From Ischnura elegans (taxonomy: Eukaryota > Arthropoda > Insecta > Odonata > Coenagrionidae): a stretch of 64,000 bases of DNA. The number at the start of each line of letters is the position of its first letter. The stretch's first letter is position 1. The position numbers and the translations under genes were made by a program. The notes under the pieces are model-generated. The model had not been told where the DNA came from and did no database searches. It saw nothing but the letters and a program-made list of their open reading frames with translations. The DNA is taken from assembly GCF_921293095.1 (NCBI RefSeq), contig NC_060248.1:13472744-13536743 (forward strand). Reading direction: 5' to 3'. Below, piece after piece: positions 22,725 through 34,179 of this stretch.

Positions 22725-23393
22725 AATAGGGTGGTTTCCTATTATTTTTTTATTGCCTAAATTGAAAGACTATTACTCCTGGATTACGAATTTCACACTT
22801 TTAGATTTTTAAATGACGATATTTATTTTTCGCGATTAAATGAAAAGTGAAAAATTTCAAGCGCGCGAAAACGCGACTGTTAAGTAGGAATGATGGGAAA
22901 AGTCCGTGTGACGTATTTCTGGTTCCAGCTGTCGGCGTGTGAGGTGACCTTGGAGCGAGGCTTTGAGCGCTGATGCGACGCAGGATGCTAGCTGGTAGCG
23001 CTTGGCTTAAATAAAGATTATTTATACCTTATCAAACGAAGAAAACTTTCCGACTTTAGCCAGTTTTAATAGGTGATTATTAAGGCATTTTAAGATATAA
23101 GACTATTAACATGTTTCCCTGAGCTCTGTGCCTCATGCATGCATTGGTAATCTCAGACGATGTAAAACTCCTACCTACTCGTATAGAAACTAGGTCCCTG
23201 TGACGTCACGTGGAGTGGCATCGCATGGGCGCCAATCTGGCCTTTTTCAAATGAGGATAAAATTGACCCTTGCCATTCGTCTAAACCGGTATTTCGAAAA
23301 GCAAATAATTAGTATGTAATGAATACACTAATGGTGGGTAACGAATCGCAATCAATGCCTTTCGTTTTCTTTGACGAAGGAAACTACCCTATT
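22725..23393 (-). mobile_element. MITE-A copy 3, inside a LINE
   Basis: 669 bp with both ends intact: AATAGGGTGGTTTCCT and GGAAACTACCCTATT. Opposite orientation to copies 1, 2 and 5. It splits an antisense LINE-E. Confidence 0.92.
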
Positions 23394-23945
23394 GCCCCCG
23401 ACGATAGTCTTCATAAGGCCGTCATAACTCATTATGTGGCCGATAAGGTTGTTCCATCTTCTACCCAGATTTTTTTTGGAGACTTCTCTTTTCTCCCACT
23501 CTTAGTACTTCCTCATTACTCTCTCGGTTGATCCATATCATTCACATAATTCTTATGTGGCACGACATTTCGAATGATTCGACTCTTTTTTTCTCTGCTG
23601 TTGCCAACATCCAAGCCTCGCTTTCATACAGAAAATTGCCCTTTATGAAGCAATTCATGAATAATTTCCCAACTCCTGTGATTGCATTGTCAAATTTGGG
23701 TAGATGATTACTTACTTAGAATACTCTCTGTGCTATTCTACAGACTTCTTTCCTGCTTCTTCTATCGCTGACTTCTTTGTTAATTAGGCAGTAAATTTCT
23801 TTCATTTTTTAAGCTTTTGTTTACTTAATTTAATATTTATCCTGGCATCTTCTATTTTAATGTATACTGATACTTTATTTTTTATATTTTTATTGAATTT
23901 CAGATGGTATATGGCTAGTTTGCATTCTATGGTTATCAGGGTCTT
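23394..23945 (-). mobile_element. LINE-E reverse transcriptase C-terminal region, antisense
   Basis: Minus-strand pieces in order: KLSKQKLKK (the usual VxxFxYLG region is eroded), YESEAWMLATAEKKRVESFE, RESNEEVLR and MSYDGLMKTIVGG. These match the post-RT region of insect endonuclease-reverse-transcriptase LINEs. Several frameshifts and stops; continues at 22724 after MITE-A. Confidence 0.75.
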
Positions 23946-24044
23946 CGTATAATCGTTCTGTTATATCATCAGTAATTCAAAGGCCACATTGTGAGTCATA
24001 ATTTCAACTAAAATGAGAATTAATTCTTTCCAGGTAAATTATCA

Positions 24045-24240
24045 TCGTGAAGACTTCTCGGGAATCTCACTAGATCTTTCCAGCCAAGAAAAATTGATTT
24101 GATTGTTGTCATTTTTTAATAGCTGCATCTCAACGTTTTTGTTTAGCAAAACTTAGTAACGGACGAGTCGTCCTATGAAACGTCGGTGATATCCAACGAT
24201 TCAAACCGGAGGAAATCCCGAGAAGACTTCATGAAAATAA
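24045..24240 (+). repeat. Dispersed repeat REP-10, copy 1
   Basis: Contains GTGAAGACTTCTCGGGA and, inverted at its far end, TCCCGAGAAGACTTCATG, with GAGTCGTCC and GAAACGTCGGTGATAT between. Related blocks lie at ~29985-30110 and ~38780-38905. Confidence 0.5.
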
Positions 24241-24934
24241 TAGCAACCACTTCCCATTAAGGTCGCCATTCAACTGTTTCGTCTCTGTGTCCACCGTTCT
24301 TCAATCATGTTGAAATATTCTTTTATTATCTAAAGCGGTGAGGAAAATGACATCTTGAATTTTATGGCAGCCGCCAAAAGATTTCTTACTCCTTGATTTA
24401 TTTCTGAAAAAACTACTCATTTTTACTTCATATATTATTTGCATACTATCCTCGGTTTATTAAATAATTTTTGTCACAATTTTCGACACTGAAAATATTC
24501 CCCGTGATTGTAAAAAGGAGATTAAGGGGCGGTGATCACATTGGAGAGAGAGGTTTAACGACTACATATTTAAAATCGCGTCTTGAAAGTGTTTGTTTCT
24601 TCTCTTTATTGAATAACTATTTTTAAGTTTTTGCATAAAATTTTCAATATTGCTAAACATTCTGAATGGAATATTTCTCACTCACACTAAATGTCAATGT
24701 GTGATTAGACTGCGGCTAATTACAATAATATTTATCTCTACTATATACGATTTCATGGTATAATACTGTCGCAAGAAGCATAAAACATAGTATAAATAAA
24801 AAGAAGAATTTAAGCTGCTTATAAGGGATTCTGTATTCTTAAAGGTATCCTGAAGTTCCGGAATGTGTCGAGACAATTTATAATAAGACTGTGCAAGCCA
24901 CTAATACTCCTTGTAGTTCATTATGATACTTCAA
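24241..24934. other. Gene-free stretch, nothing recognised
   Basis: AT-rich, no supportable feature. Confidence 0.4.
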
Positions 24935-25725
24935 CCGTAGATTCGTTATTTGAGTAAGATGGTAAATTTGTTACCAAAAATATTGACAGAGCTAACACGT
25001 TAAATTCCCACTTCGAAAGTGTATACTCTACTATCGATGCTGAATTTAATTTAGAAATCCCATGTACTGAGAAACCGATGGAAGAAATCTCTATACAACG
25101 CGATGGATAATTAAACAACTTCAATCGATAAATAATAGTAAATCCCCAGGTTCGGAGGGAATACCTACCCGCTGGTATCCTCAAGAAGTTAGCTCCAAAG
25201 ATCGCACCTTACTTAGGGACAATATTTAAGAAGTCACTATTTGAAGGAAAGTTACCGCTTGACTGGAAAATTGCAAGCGTTACACCGATATTCAAAAAGG
25301 GAAAAAGACATGACCCAGGCAACAATCGTCCAATATCATTAACATCGATTATAGGCGAGATACTTTATCATATTGTCGTTAGCAATACCTATCATGACTT
25401 TCTTGGACAGTCGTAACTTCTTCCATGGCTGTCAGCACGGATTCCGAAAAGGTAGATCATGCGAAACACAGATCGCGCTCTTTCTTCACGACGCTCTCCA
25501 ATCCGGAGAATCGAAAAGACAACTTGATGCATTATTTATAGATTTTAAGAAAGCTTACGACACAGTACCTCTCAATAAACTTTTATACAAATTATAGTCA
25601 TGCGAATTAAGCGAAACAGTGGTAAACTGGCCTCGCGACTTGAATGATCGTAAACAAAAAGTAGTGCTTGACGGAATCAGCTCCGATGTAGTTAAAATGA
25701 CATGAGTTGTTCCACAATATATTCC
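24935..25725 (+). mobile_element. CR1/L2-like LINE, N-terminal half of the RT domain (LINE-C)
   Basis: Plus-strand motifs in order: DRANTLNSHFESVYS, INNSKSPGSEGIP, FEGKLPLDWKIASVTPIFKK, NNRPISLTSI, QHGFRKGRSCETQIA, DALFIDFKKAYDTVPLNKLL and DRKQKVVLDGISSDVVK. This is the classic block order of CR1/L2-group reverse transcriptase up to just before the SGVPQG box. The longest clean frame is 25373-25597; elsewhere there are stops and shifts. The catalytic YxDD part is absent. Confidence 0.85.
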
Positions 25726-26347
25726 ATATTAATTACTTTTCATTCTGAAAAAAAGTTTCCATCTCACTTAGGGAATACCGGTCACACAACTGCGGTAGTG
25801 ACTCATAGATAAACTAGATAACTGAAAAGTTTTGTTCCAAAGTGATGCCTAAATTGTTGTTAAAGGTCACGTATTTAGTGAAAGTGTGGTTATCACTCGA
25901 AGTGTCCGTCCGAATCACACGCATCGATGACTTCCACGAAAGTGTCGAAACACGCGCGAGGGCGTCGGCGCACGCCTTGAACTACTGACGCTCTGGTTTG
26001 ACAGCACTCTTCCACTTAGAGGGCACCTGCTGTCCTTTGAATCAACCAATGAAACGAGTTTCGCGACTTTCGAGACAGATTATCACGATGGAATCCAAGT
26101 GCTGGGTTGGATATGACTCGGGAGTTAAATGTCCTCCAAACGCTTCAGCACAACTCTTCGCTTCGTGCTCATTTTGTTGACCTAAATTTATTATTATTCC
26201 TTCCTACTTGGCTCCATGTTTTTATTCCAGATATTTTTACGTGGGCATGTAATAAATGAGCAACATGAAAACTGTACATACTGCTCACTTACTGCATTGT
26301 ACATACTGCATATGCGGGAGAGTATTTAGCGAATAAATATACATACT
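25726..26347. other. Gene-free stretch, nothing recognised
   Basis: No supportable gene. A CpG-richer patch at ~25900-25990 has no defined feature. Confidence 0.4.
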
Positions 26348-26349
26348 TA

Positions 26350-26962
26350 CAGTAGATTCCGTTTAATGGGTCCAATGGTTACTTGGGGCAGCCGCTTAAT
26401 TGGGGCAGATCTTGAAGAACAGAACCCAATAGAGGAATATCTCAGAGTATTCTCCGCTTAATTGGGATAGCATGCCGCTTTATTGGACCATGAGTCGGCG
26501 ACATAGACTCTATACTCGCGACCAAATTAAAATTTTTTGTTTTCAGAATATTATTTTTTATATTTTCCTCCTTTGATTTTTTTTTATTTTTCACAATGTT
26601 CCTATTCTTGCCCTATTTTGAAATCTCTTGTTGTTATACTATCCGCAAGAGGATAGGACTTTTCTTTAATAGGACTTAGTAAAAGACATTCATTCAGCGT
26701 CGCCCGAGGCTGTGAAAAATGTTTTTAAATGAATTGTTTTAATTCTTAAAAATCATAATAAATTAACTATACTCGCTGATTTATTAATAAAGTTAATAGT
26801 TTAATAAACTTATGTTGCATTATGAACATTCTTTAGTCTTCTTTCTATCATTTCAACGTTTGTTTATGCCCGTATACAGGATAGTTCACCTAATTGGGAC
26901 AGCCGCTTAATTGGGGCAAAATGTACAAGTACCGATATGTCCCAATTAACCGGAATCTACTG
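26350..26962. mobile_element. pogo/Tigger-like non-autonomous element
   Basis: Termini CAGTAGATTCCGTTTAATGG and, inverted, CAGTAGATTCCGGTTAATTG are flanked by TA on both sides (26348-26349 and 26963-26964). CCGCTTAATTGGGGCA is repeated in subterminal positions at both ends. 613 bp, AT-rich core, no transposase. TIR and TA target fit the Tc1-mariner/pogo superfamily. Confidence 0.85.
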
Positions 26963-26989
26963 TACTTACTTTGCTTTGCGCGATCAGTC

Positions 26990-27235
26990 CCAGTGGAGCG
27001 CGCGACGTCATAACCAAGGCTCTCCACTCTTCGTCTGGCCACACACTTCCCTCCAATCATCCCTCACTTCTATTCGTCGCTCACCTTCTATAATGTTATC
27101 CATCCACCTTTACTTTGATCTTCCACTTGGTCGCATTCCCTCCTGGACCATATAGTTTGCTAATTTAGGATACATTTCGTTATTCATCCGTTCCACATGC
27201 TCTATCCAATTCAATCTCTTACATTATAATAACCC
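26990..27235 (-). mobile_element. LINE C-terminal fragment, antisense
   Basis: Minus-strand translation gives RLNWIEHVERMNNEMYPKLA then MRPSGRSK and RWMDNI, the RLxWxGHVxRM ... GxRxxGRPxxRWxD pattern found after the RT of many insect LINEs. Only ~245 bp remains. Confidence 0.7.
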
Positions 27236-27273
27236 CACTATTATATTGCACCCATAAAGATTATATAGATCCC

Positions 27274-27936
27274 AATAGGGTGGTTTCCTATTCCTTTTTT
27301 ATTGCCTAAATCGAAAGATTATTACTCCTGGAGTACGCAATTCACACTTTCAGTTTTTTAAATGACGATATCTATTTTTCGCTATTAAATGAAAAGTGAA
27401 AATTTTCAAGAGCGCAAAAACGTGACGGCTAAGTATGAATGCTGGGAAAAAACCGTGTGACGCCATTCTGGATCCCGCTTTCGCCGTGTGAGGTGAGCTT
27501 GGGGCGAGGATATTGTGCGCCGCTGCAATGCTGGCTCCTAGCAGGTAGAAGAGTAGTACCCTGCTAGCAGGTAGCGCTTGGCATTAATAAGGATTATTAA
27601 TACCTTATCAAACGAAGGAAACTTTCCGACCATAGGCAGTTTTAATAGGTGATTATTAAAAGATGTTTCCCTGAAGTCTGTGCCTCATGGTAATCTCAGA
27701 CGATGTAAAACTCCTATCTACTCGCAAAGAAACTAGGTCCCTGTGACGTCACGTAGAGTGGCATCGCATGGGCGCCAATCTGGCCTTTTTCAAATGCGGT
27801 TAAAATTGACCATTGTAATTCGTCTAAACCGGTATTTCTAAAACCAAATAATTTGTATATTATGAATACACTAATGGTGGGTAACGAATCGCAATCAATG
27901 CCTTTCGTTTTCTTTGATGAAGGAAACTACTCTATT
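27274..27936 (-). mobile_element. MITE-A copy 4
   Basis: 663 bp, ends AATAGGGTGGTTTCCT and GGAAACTACTCTATT, same orientation as copy 3. The core has small deletions (for example one of the CATGCATG blocks). Confidence 0.9.
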
Positions 27937-28084
27937 GTGTCGATATTTCCATTCATCTAGCCCATTCATCCTGGACTGGACCATCCAAAGCATCCGATCC
28001 ATATTTTCCAAAGCATCCGTCCCTCAAAACTAATAGTTTTTTCAAGTCTGATATCCTTGTGCTCCAGCTTTTCCAATCATCTAC

Positions 28085-28490
28085 ATTCACATAATTCCAC
28101 GCAAGCCGCCTAAAAGGTATGTGGCAGGGGGTGTTACGACACCAGCCATTTACTAATTAAAAGGAAGTGCTCTAAGGAAATTACGACTAGCATTTATTGA
28201 AATCCTTCATGGTTCGGGGGAAAAACGAATTCGCAATTCTTTCGGCAAAAAAATCTCTTAATTTATTGCTTCTGTCGGACCTGGATAGTGCGGCTATAAT
28301 GTTCTCCGTGTCGCTCTTAAAGATATCCATTCTCAATTGCTCAAGCAATCTAAGCCTAGCGCGCAGCCTCCGAGTCTCCAATGGCTCCCAGCCTAATTCG
28401 CTTAACATCTGGGTAACGCTGTCTGTACGCCCGTAGCAGTTTTTGACGAATCGATCAGTTTTTATTTGTATTTCATCAAGTTCACTTTTG
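28085..28490 (-). mobile_element. CR1/L2-like LINE 3' end, antisense
   Basis: Minus strand: FVKNCYGRTDSVTQMLSELG, then RLRLLEQLRMDIF and ANSFFPRTMKDFN, the C-terminal end of the CR1/L2 ORF2, followed after the stop by the 3' UTR with CCCCCTGCCACATACCTTTT and GGCGGCTTGCG. The 73-codon frame 28187-28408 is intact; upstream parts are missing. Confidence 0.85.
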
Positions 28491-29984
28491 ACGAATCGCG
28501 CAGGTTTTTTTCATACTTATAATATGTGTAATTTCTACGAAAGGTAATAGAGGTAAAGTCGGTAAAATTATCATTTACGTCACACCTGATCCAGCAGTTC
28601 AGTCAATTTCTTGATTCGAGTTCCAATTTCCAAATTTTTGTTAGCTTTTCAAAGATTTTTACGCAAGTAGTGCTATGGATGATTGGTTGGTTTCCCACTT
28701 TTGTGAAATATTTTTGTAATTAACTTTTTAAATGTAATTCCTTTCACTCAAGTTTTTTCCACTTTCTTTAACAACAATAAATGGGTGGTATTTTTTATGC
28801 GGTGCCGAATGACAAGCTAATATTTAAAAAAAGGCATTTTTCGGTATAAAGTCTCGAAATCATAGGCAAATCACGTCAGTCACAACCTTTTTGCCGCTAA
28901 TGAAGTTGTAGTATAAGGCTATCAATGATGATAAATGCATCGCAATGAACTATTACGTTCCTTCTTCCTCAAAGCCACCGTAGAATATGCACTTAAAAAA
29001 ATAATACCCACCAAAAAGATGTTTCTCTAAAGCTGTAACTAGCTAGACATAATGCGTTTTCCTTCAAGGTCATCAGTGACTTGAATTTATTCTTAATGAT
29101 GGTAGTAGTTCCGCAGTGATTGAAAGTGGAGGTAAATGAATTTTCATTTTGAATATGGATAGATATTTATCAGAAAATATTTACTCGTTATTAAACGTTT
29201 GAAGTTTTGAAGATGATACCTAAAATTCTGAGGAGAATTTGTATACCATCAAAGTTTCAACATCAGGGTGAATTGAAAAGTTTGACTGACGTACACAACT
29301 TTGAAATGTAACTATTAACAGTCACAGCAATCATGTCATTCAGGAACTCATCATCATTGGCATCTTTTAAGAGGAGGCTACACAAAGCACTTTTCACTTC
29401 ACAACTAGCTGGTAAATATACATGACACTGAGCAGCGCCTACGACAAAGTGATATGTATCACTGAATGCTTGTATAAATATGTTATATTTCATATCTTAA
29501 TTGCATGTGCAATATTTGTGTATACTTTGTACCTCATTGATTATGTTGTATTTTACAAATAACACGACTTTAGCTTTCACTCAATAGGTTTTCGCAGGTT
29601 TTTCACGCTCCCCTTCTTGTGTGAGCGTTTCCCTGAAGTGGGTTTTTTCGCTGAAGGATACTACACCCTTATCCCCATGTTTTTTCCCACAAACAGAAAT
29701 CTTTTTTCCACAAAATTTTCACATACAGTTGTTCATATTTTTGACACTTCACAAATATTGTATAGCCTTTGTATTGTAAACGTTTGTCTATTATTTTTTT
29801 AATATGTTTGCATTGACACTATGGAGGGGTTTAGGTGGAACAGGGGACTTCTTAGTCTCAACCTCGCACGAATAAAGACATTTTATTATTATTATTCCTG
29901 TTCGGTCGGATACATCTAGATGATTTGGATGAAAATGAGCAGTTCTATAATTTTCTATTTTCTTTGTAATGGGATAGAATACAT
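28491..29984. other. Gene-free stretch
   Basis: No recognised gene; a 76-codon minus frame at 29263-29493 has no identifiable domain. Near 29866-29898 the string GAATAAAGACATTTTATTA runs into an ATT repeat, a typical LINE/retroposon tail, but no body is recognisable upstream. Confidence 0.4.
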
Positions 29985-30110
29985 TTTTAGCTACATCTCA
30001 ACGTTTCCTGTCAAGTCAGACTTATTCATTCGCCGTTATGACAATGGAAGCGTCGTCCGTTGGAACGTTGGCGATATACGACCATTGCAATGAGGGAATC
30101 TCGGCACGCA
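29985..30110 (+). repeat. Dispersed repeat REP-10, copy 2
   Basis: Contains GCGTCGTCCGTTGGAACGTT and GGCGATATACGACC, matching the order seen at 24150-24210 and 38870-38900. Confidence 0.45.
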
Positions 30111-31920
30111 AATAACACAGGTCAGCAATGAAAAAACTTTTTTACTGAAAATACCTCATTTTTATGTTTTTAAAGTTGCTGAATCCAAATATGACGGTTT
30201 TCAAGTTGTATCACCCACCATTTATTCACATTTTACAGTTAAATTTATGAAATCAAACAATATTTTTAGAATTGAACAGCTTTTTATAGTTATAATAAAA
30301 TTGAAAAAGTAGGTCTAATGAACGAAGATAATGGGGGATTACTGTTTGTACATCAACGAGAAGTTCAGCAAGCGATTCATCGCAGAAAAAGCTACACAAG
30401 AAGCTTCAAGGAAAAAAGGGAAAGAAAATGTAGACCAATTCCAGTTGACAAGTGAACCTTGTATTATCACGCTGTAGTAAATACAAACAATTTCATCACG
30501 ATATAGTGAACAGTAAATAAAAACAATTTCATGATGTAACACGGTGTTTCATCTAAATATTAGATTCATACTGCTTGGAAACTATGGGCGATACAAAAAA
30601 ACTAAGGCCAGGTTTGGATTCTGCACATCAAAATCTATAAAGATCAGCTATTAAATAAAAAAAAAGTTTTCAAACAAAATTTTTTGCTGGCCTGTGTAAT
30701 TTGCTGAGAAAGAATTGAAGCATATTTATTGATATTTTACAGCGAGGTTTGAGTTTCACTGAAATTGTGGACGGGAAAGAAAATTATGTAAGGGGTTGAT
30801 CGTATCTATCTTCAATAAAGGGAAAAAATATTCTGAAGGGAGAATTACTCACAAAAACAGCCGCAAGAGCAGTTATTAAGGGTACGATGTTTGCAGGAAG
30901 GCTATTCTCTTCCGTTGCTAGGGTCGAAGAAGCATGTGAGGGGTGAGAAGGGGCTGTATTGTTTCACAGCGGGTTGCACAGGTACAGAGCGGTGTGCTAA
31001 CACTTCCAACCTCAAAGGAATCGAAAAATGAGGCCCATAGGACTGTCAAACGAAATTATGTACCTCTATCCTATTATTATTCGTCAGGCCTCTTGCGCGC
31101 TCATAAGCTGTCCCGGTGAACCGTGTTCACCCCGAACAGGCAGATGCCAATACAATAATTTTGATGCGGATTTGTTTGAGTTGAGTGAGTAGTATGTTTG
31201 TGTTAGCAGAAGATTATTAATTGAGAATACGAATCGAATAATTTTCATGAAAATTGCATAGGATGTTGTTCACATGGTGGATGCTTTTTAATTTTAAATA
31301 CTTTATCTTTTCTATTATTTCTTGTTAAGTGTTAATTTTTTCCAGGTAAAAATTTTATTTTAACCGTTTTGCCAATTGTAGAGTACTTATTTTCTTTTTA
31401 TCTTTATAATTTTTACCAATTTTTAAATGTACTTAAAAAATATATTTAAGAATATATTTTTTTCAAATACAATAAACATATTCGAGATGACATCATTAAA
31501 ACGAGGTCAAACATAGGAAATACTCATATATTAGTGTTATGTATGTTTTTTATGTTGTTGGAACTGTGGGGCCATAATTACAAACGTCTGTTAGAAGTGT
31601 GTTATCGAATGACGCATCTCTTAAAATTCCATTCTTTATCACAATGAGGAATGTGGCTGCTATCTGGTGGTGACGTGTGAGTACTTTCCCTAGTTCGTAA
31701 GAGGTTTTCTATTGCTCGGTAGTGTTGTGGTAGACAATGGGTACTTTGCGAAAGTCCTTTCTCGTATCGGCATCCTCTTGGTGCATTTCTCGGGAACCAC
31801 ACTCAGAAACACAACAGTTGATATCTTTTCTTCGCCAACACGCTTACGACAACGCAACGGAGATGCCTCCCGATATCGGAACAAGTTCAAGAATAATGAT
31901 AACCGGAACTCATCCGGGGA
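30111..31920. other. Gene-free AT-rich stretch
   Basis: No recognisable gene or repeat; ORFs at 31690-31890 (-) and 31737-32000 (+) lack family features. Confidence 0.4.
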
Positions 31921-32730
31921 ATGGTCGGATTATATCGAATGCTTTAATCATCCACCGATGTTCACCAAATTTAGGATTTATGACTTATTCAACATTATAA
32001 ACAATCTTAGCCATAGAAAAAAGCGCTGCCACAACTATTTAAATATGATAAATACGGTACATATCTTGATTAGGAAGTGGCTACTTTTACGAGGAGGCAA
32101 CCATCTTGTTTGACAGAAGACGATCGAAAACATATGATATTAATTAGTAATGGCAGAGAATGAGAGGGAAATTTCGATATTTTAATCTGCGGTGAACAAG
32201 GGCCTGTGGAGTGAAATAGGGGTGCTGGGTTGGGACGGTACTCAGGCGGGATATGGGCAATTATGAGGGGAAATCTTTTGGTCTAGGGCACTCCTACGAA
32301 CATTTTTGAACATTTTGGAAAACATTGATAAACCGATTCCCCGTTCCTTTTCGTACAACCCGTCCTACCCAACCCGCCCGGGCAATCTTCCGTTTGGGTA
32401 CTCCTGCGAAAAAACATTATTACTATCCATCCCTCCTTGTGCAAAAAAGGAGTAAATTTCTTTCTGATTGCTGAACTCCATTGTTCAAAATCCAAATAAC
32501 GTTTGAAACGCCTCGTCTTCGTTTTCCATCGTCTTTTGTCAAACAAGATGGTTGCCTCCTCGTAAAAGTAGCCACTTCCTAACCAAGATATGTACCGTAT
32601 TTATCTTATTTAAATAGCTGTGGTAGCGCTTTTTTCCATGGCTAAGATTATTTATAATGTTAAATAAGCCATAAATCCTAAATTTAGTGAACATCGGTCG
32701 ATAATTAAGCATTCAATATAACCCGACCAT
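31921..32730. mobile_element. Fold-back element with ~210-bp inverted arms
   Basis: The left arm 31921-32131 is repeated inverted at 32521-32730 with roughly 90% identity (visual), from ATGGTCGG at the outer ends to AAGACGAT near the inner ends. The 389-bp spacer is single-copy in this window; an 87-codon minus frame runs from the right arm into it (32283-32546) with no recognised motif. No clear target duplication. Foldback-type DNA transposon, or an inverted duplication. Confidence 0.8.
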
Positions 32731-33146
32731 AGCCCTCATCGAAGCTTCATATGTAACCAGAAAAAAGAAAGCCTTCCTCTCTTACGTCAAAGTAATGACC
32801 GGTAACATAAGCAGAATCATTTTAAATTTTGAAATTTAGACAATTTTTCACACGTCACGCGCAAACAAAACACTTTTTAAGGAGCGCGAAGGACGGGAAG
32901 CCGCCACTAATCGAAATTGTATGCGAAGTTGCCGGTGAAACTCAAAGTAAAAAAAAAAAGAACGCATAAATAGGACGCGGGGTCAAAACTGAAATGGAAG
33001 AGCACGAACAACAATTCGTTTGGGGGGACGCAAGGAAGTCGGATGTAGCGGAGCTTGAAGCCTCAGGACCACTCAACAGTAAACAATGGAACGCTGGTCG
33101 CTACGCAAAGCGCGCGGGAGCAGTTGAAGCCCAAACGAAATGGGGA
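32731..33146. other. Gene-free stretch, nothing recognised
   Basis: No supportable feature. Confidence 0.4.
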
Positions 33147-33363
33147 TGTGCTCGACTCGACTCGGAATCATTCGGATCGTTTCTCATTCCGAACGGTTGA
33201 ATCCGATTGGTTCGCAACGCGATCGGATTTCGATTCGTTTATGCGTAGCATCTCTGGAGGGAAAATACCCAAGCACAACACATTCCGATCCCATTTCAAG
33301 CAATCGGAATCAACCGTTCGGTATGAAAACTGATCGGAATAATTCCGAACAGTGTCAAGCACA
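33147..33363. mobile_element. MITE with long inverted ends (TIR-5), copy 1
   Basis: Starts TGTGCTCGACTCGACTCGGA and ends with the inverted TGTGCTTGACACTGTTCGGA. Inverted similarity covers about 75 bp on each side, including CCGAACGGTTGA and TCCGATTG. 217 bp; a second copy is at 51970-52164. Confidence 0.75.
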
Positions 33364-33578
33364 ACCCACCCCTCTGGGCCCTCCAAACATGGTCGACTCC
33401 CGTGCATGCTCAAATGGGAAAATACGCCAAAGTCGATGAAAGGAATGTTGAATGTTGAGGTGAAAAACTGACGTCTGGGATTCAAGAAATTTTAATTTCA
33501 AATTCCTCACCCAAAATGCATAACATTTTTGACGAATCACAATGAAGGGGTGGCTATGGTTTCTCTCAAACCGAGAGT
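33364..33578. other. Short unassigned stretch
   Basis: Nothing recognised. Confidence 0.35.
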
Positions 33579-34179
33579 AATAGAGTAGTTTCCTTAATCA
33601 AAGAAAACGAAAGGCATTGATTGCGATTCGTTACCCACCATTAGGGTTTTCATAATATACAAATTATTTGGTTTTAGAAATACCGGTTTAGACGAATGGC
33701 AAGGGTCAATTTTATCCTCATTTGAATAAGGCCAGATTGGCGCCCATGCGATGCCACTCCACGTGACGTCACAGGGACCTAGTTTCTATACGAGTAGATA
33801 GGAGTTTTACATCGTCTGAGATTACCAATGCATGCATGAGGCACAGAGCTCAGGGAAACATCTCTTAATAATCACCTAATAAAACTGGCTAAGGTCGGAA
33901 AGTTTTCTTCGTTTGATAAGGTATTAATAATCCTTATTTAATCCAAGCGCTACCAGCTAGCAGGTTACTGCCCGAAGGTCACCTCACTTGCGGCAGCGGG
34001 AACCAGAACGACGCATTCATACTTACCCGTCGCGTTTTCGCGCTTGAAAATTTTCACTTTTCATTTAATCGCGAAAAATAGATATCGTCATTTAAAAATC
34101 TAAAAGCGTGAAATACGTACTCCAGGAGTAATTATCTTTCGATTTAGGCAATAAAAAAATAATAGGAAACCACCCTATT
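33579..34179 (+). mobile_element. MITE-A copy 5, internally deleted
   Basis: Ends AATAGAGTAGTTTCCT and AGGAAACCACCCTATT. About 60 bp of the CTAGC-rich core is missing near 33968 (GGTTACTGCCCGAAGG joins two normally separated blocks), giving 601 bp. Confidence 0.9.

Noticed and set aside
29263-29493. 76-codon minus-strand ORF as a host exon
   Set aside because: Has a protein-like look but I could not place it in any family and no splice partners were evident.
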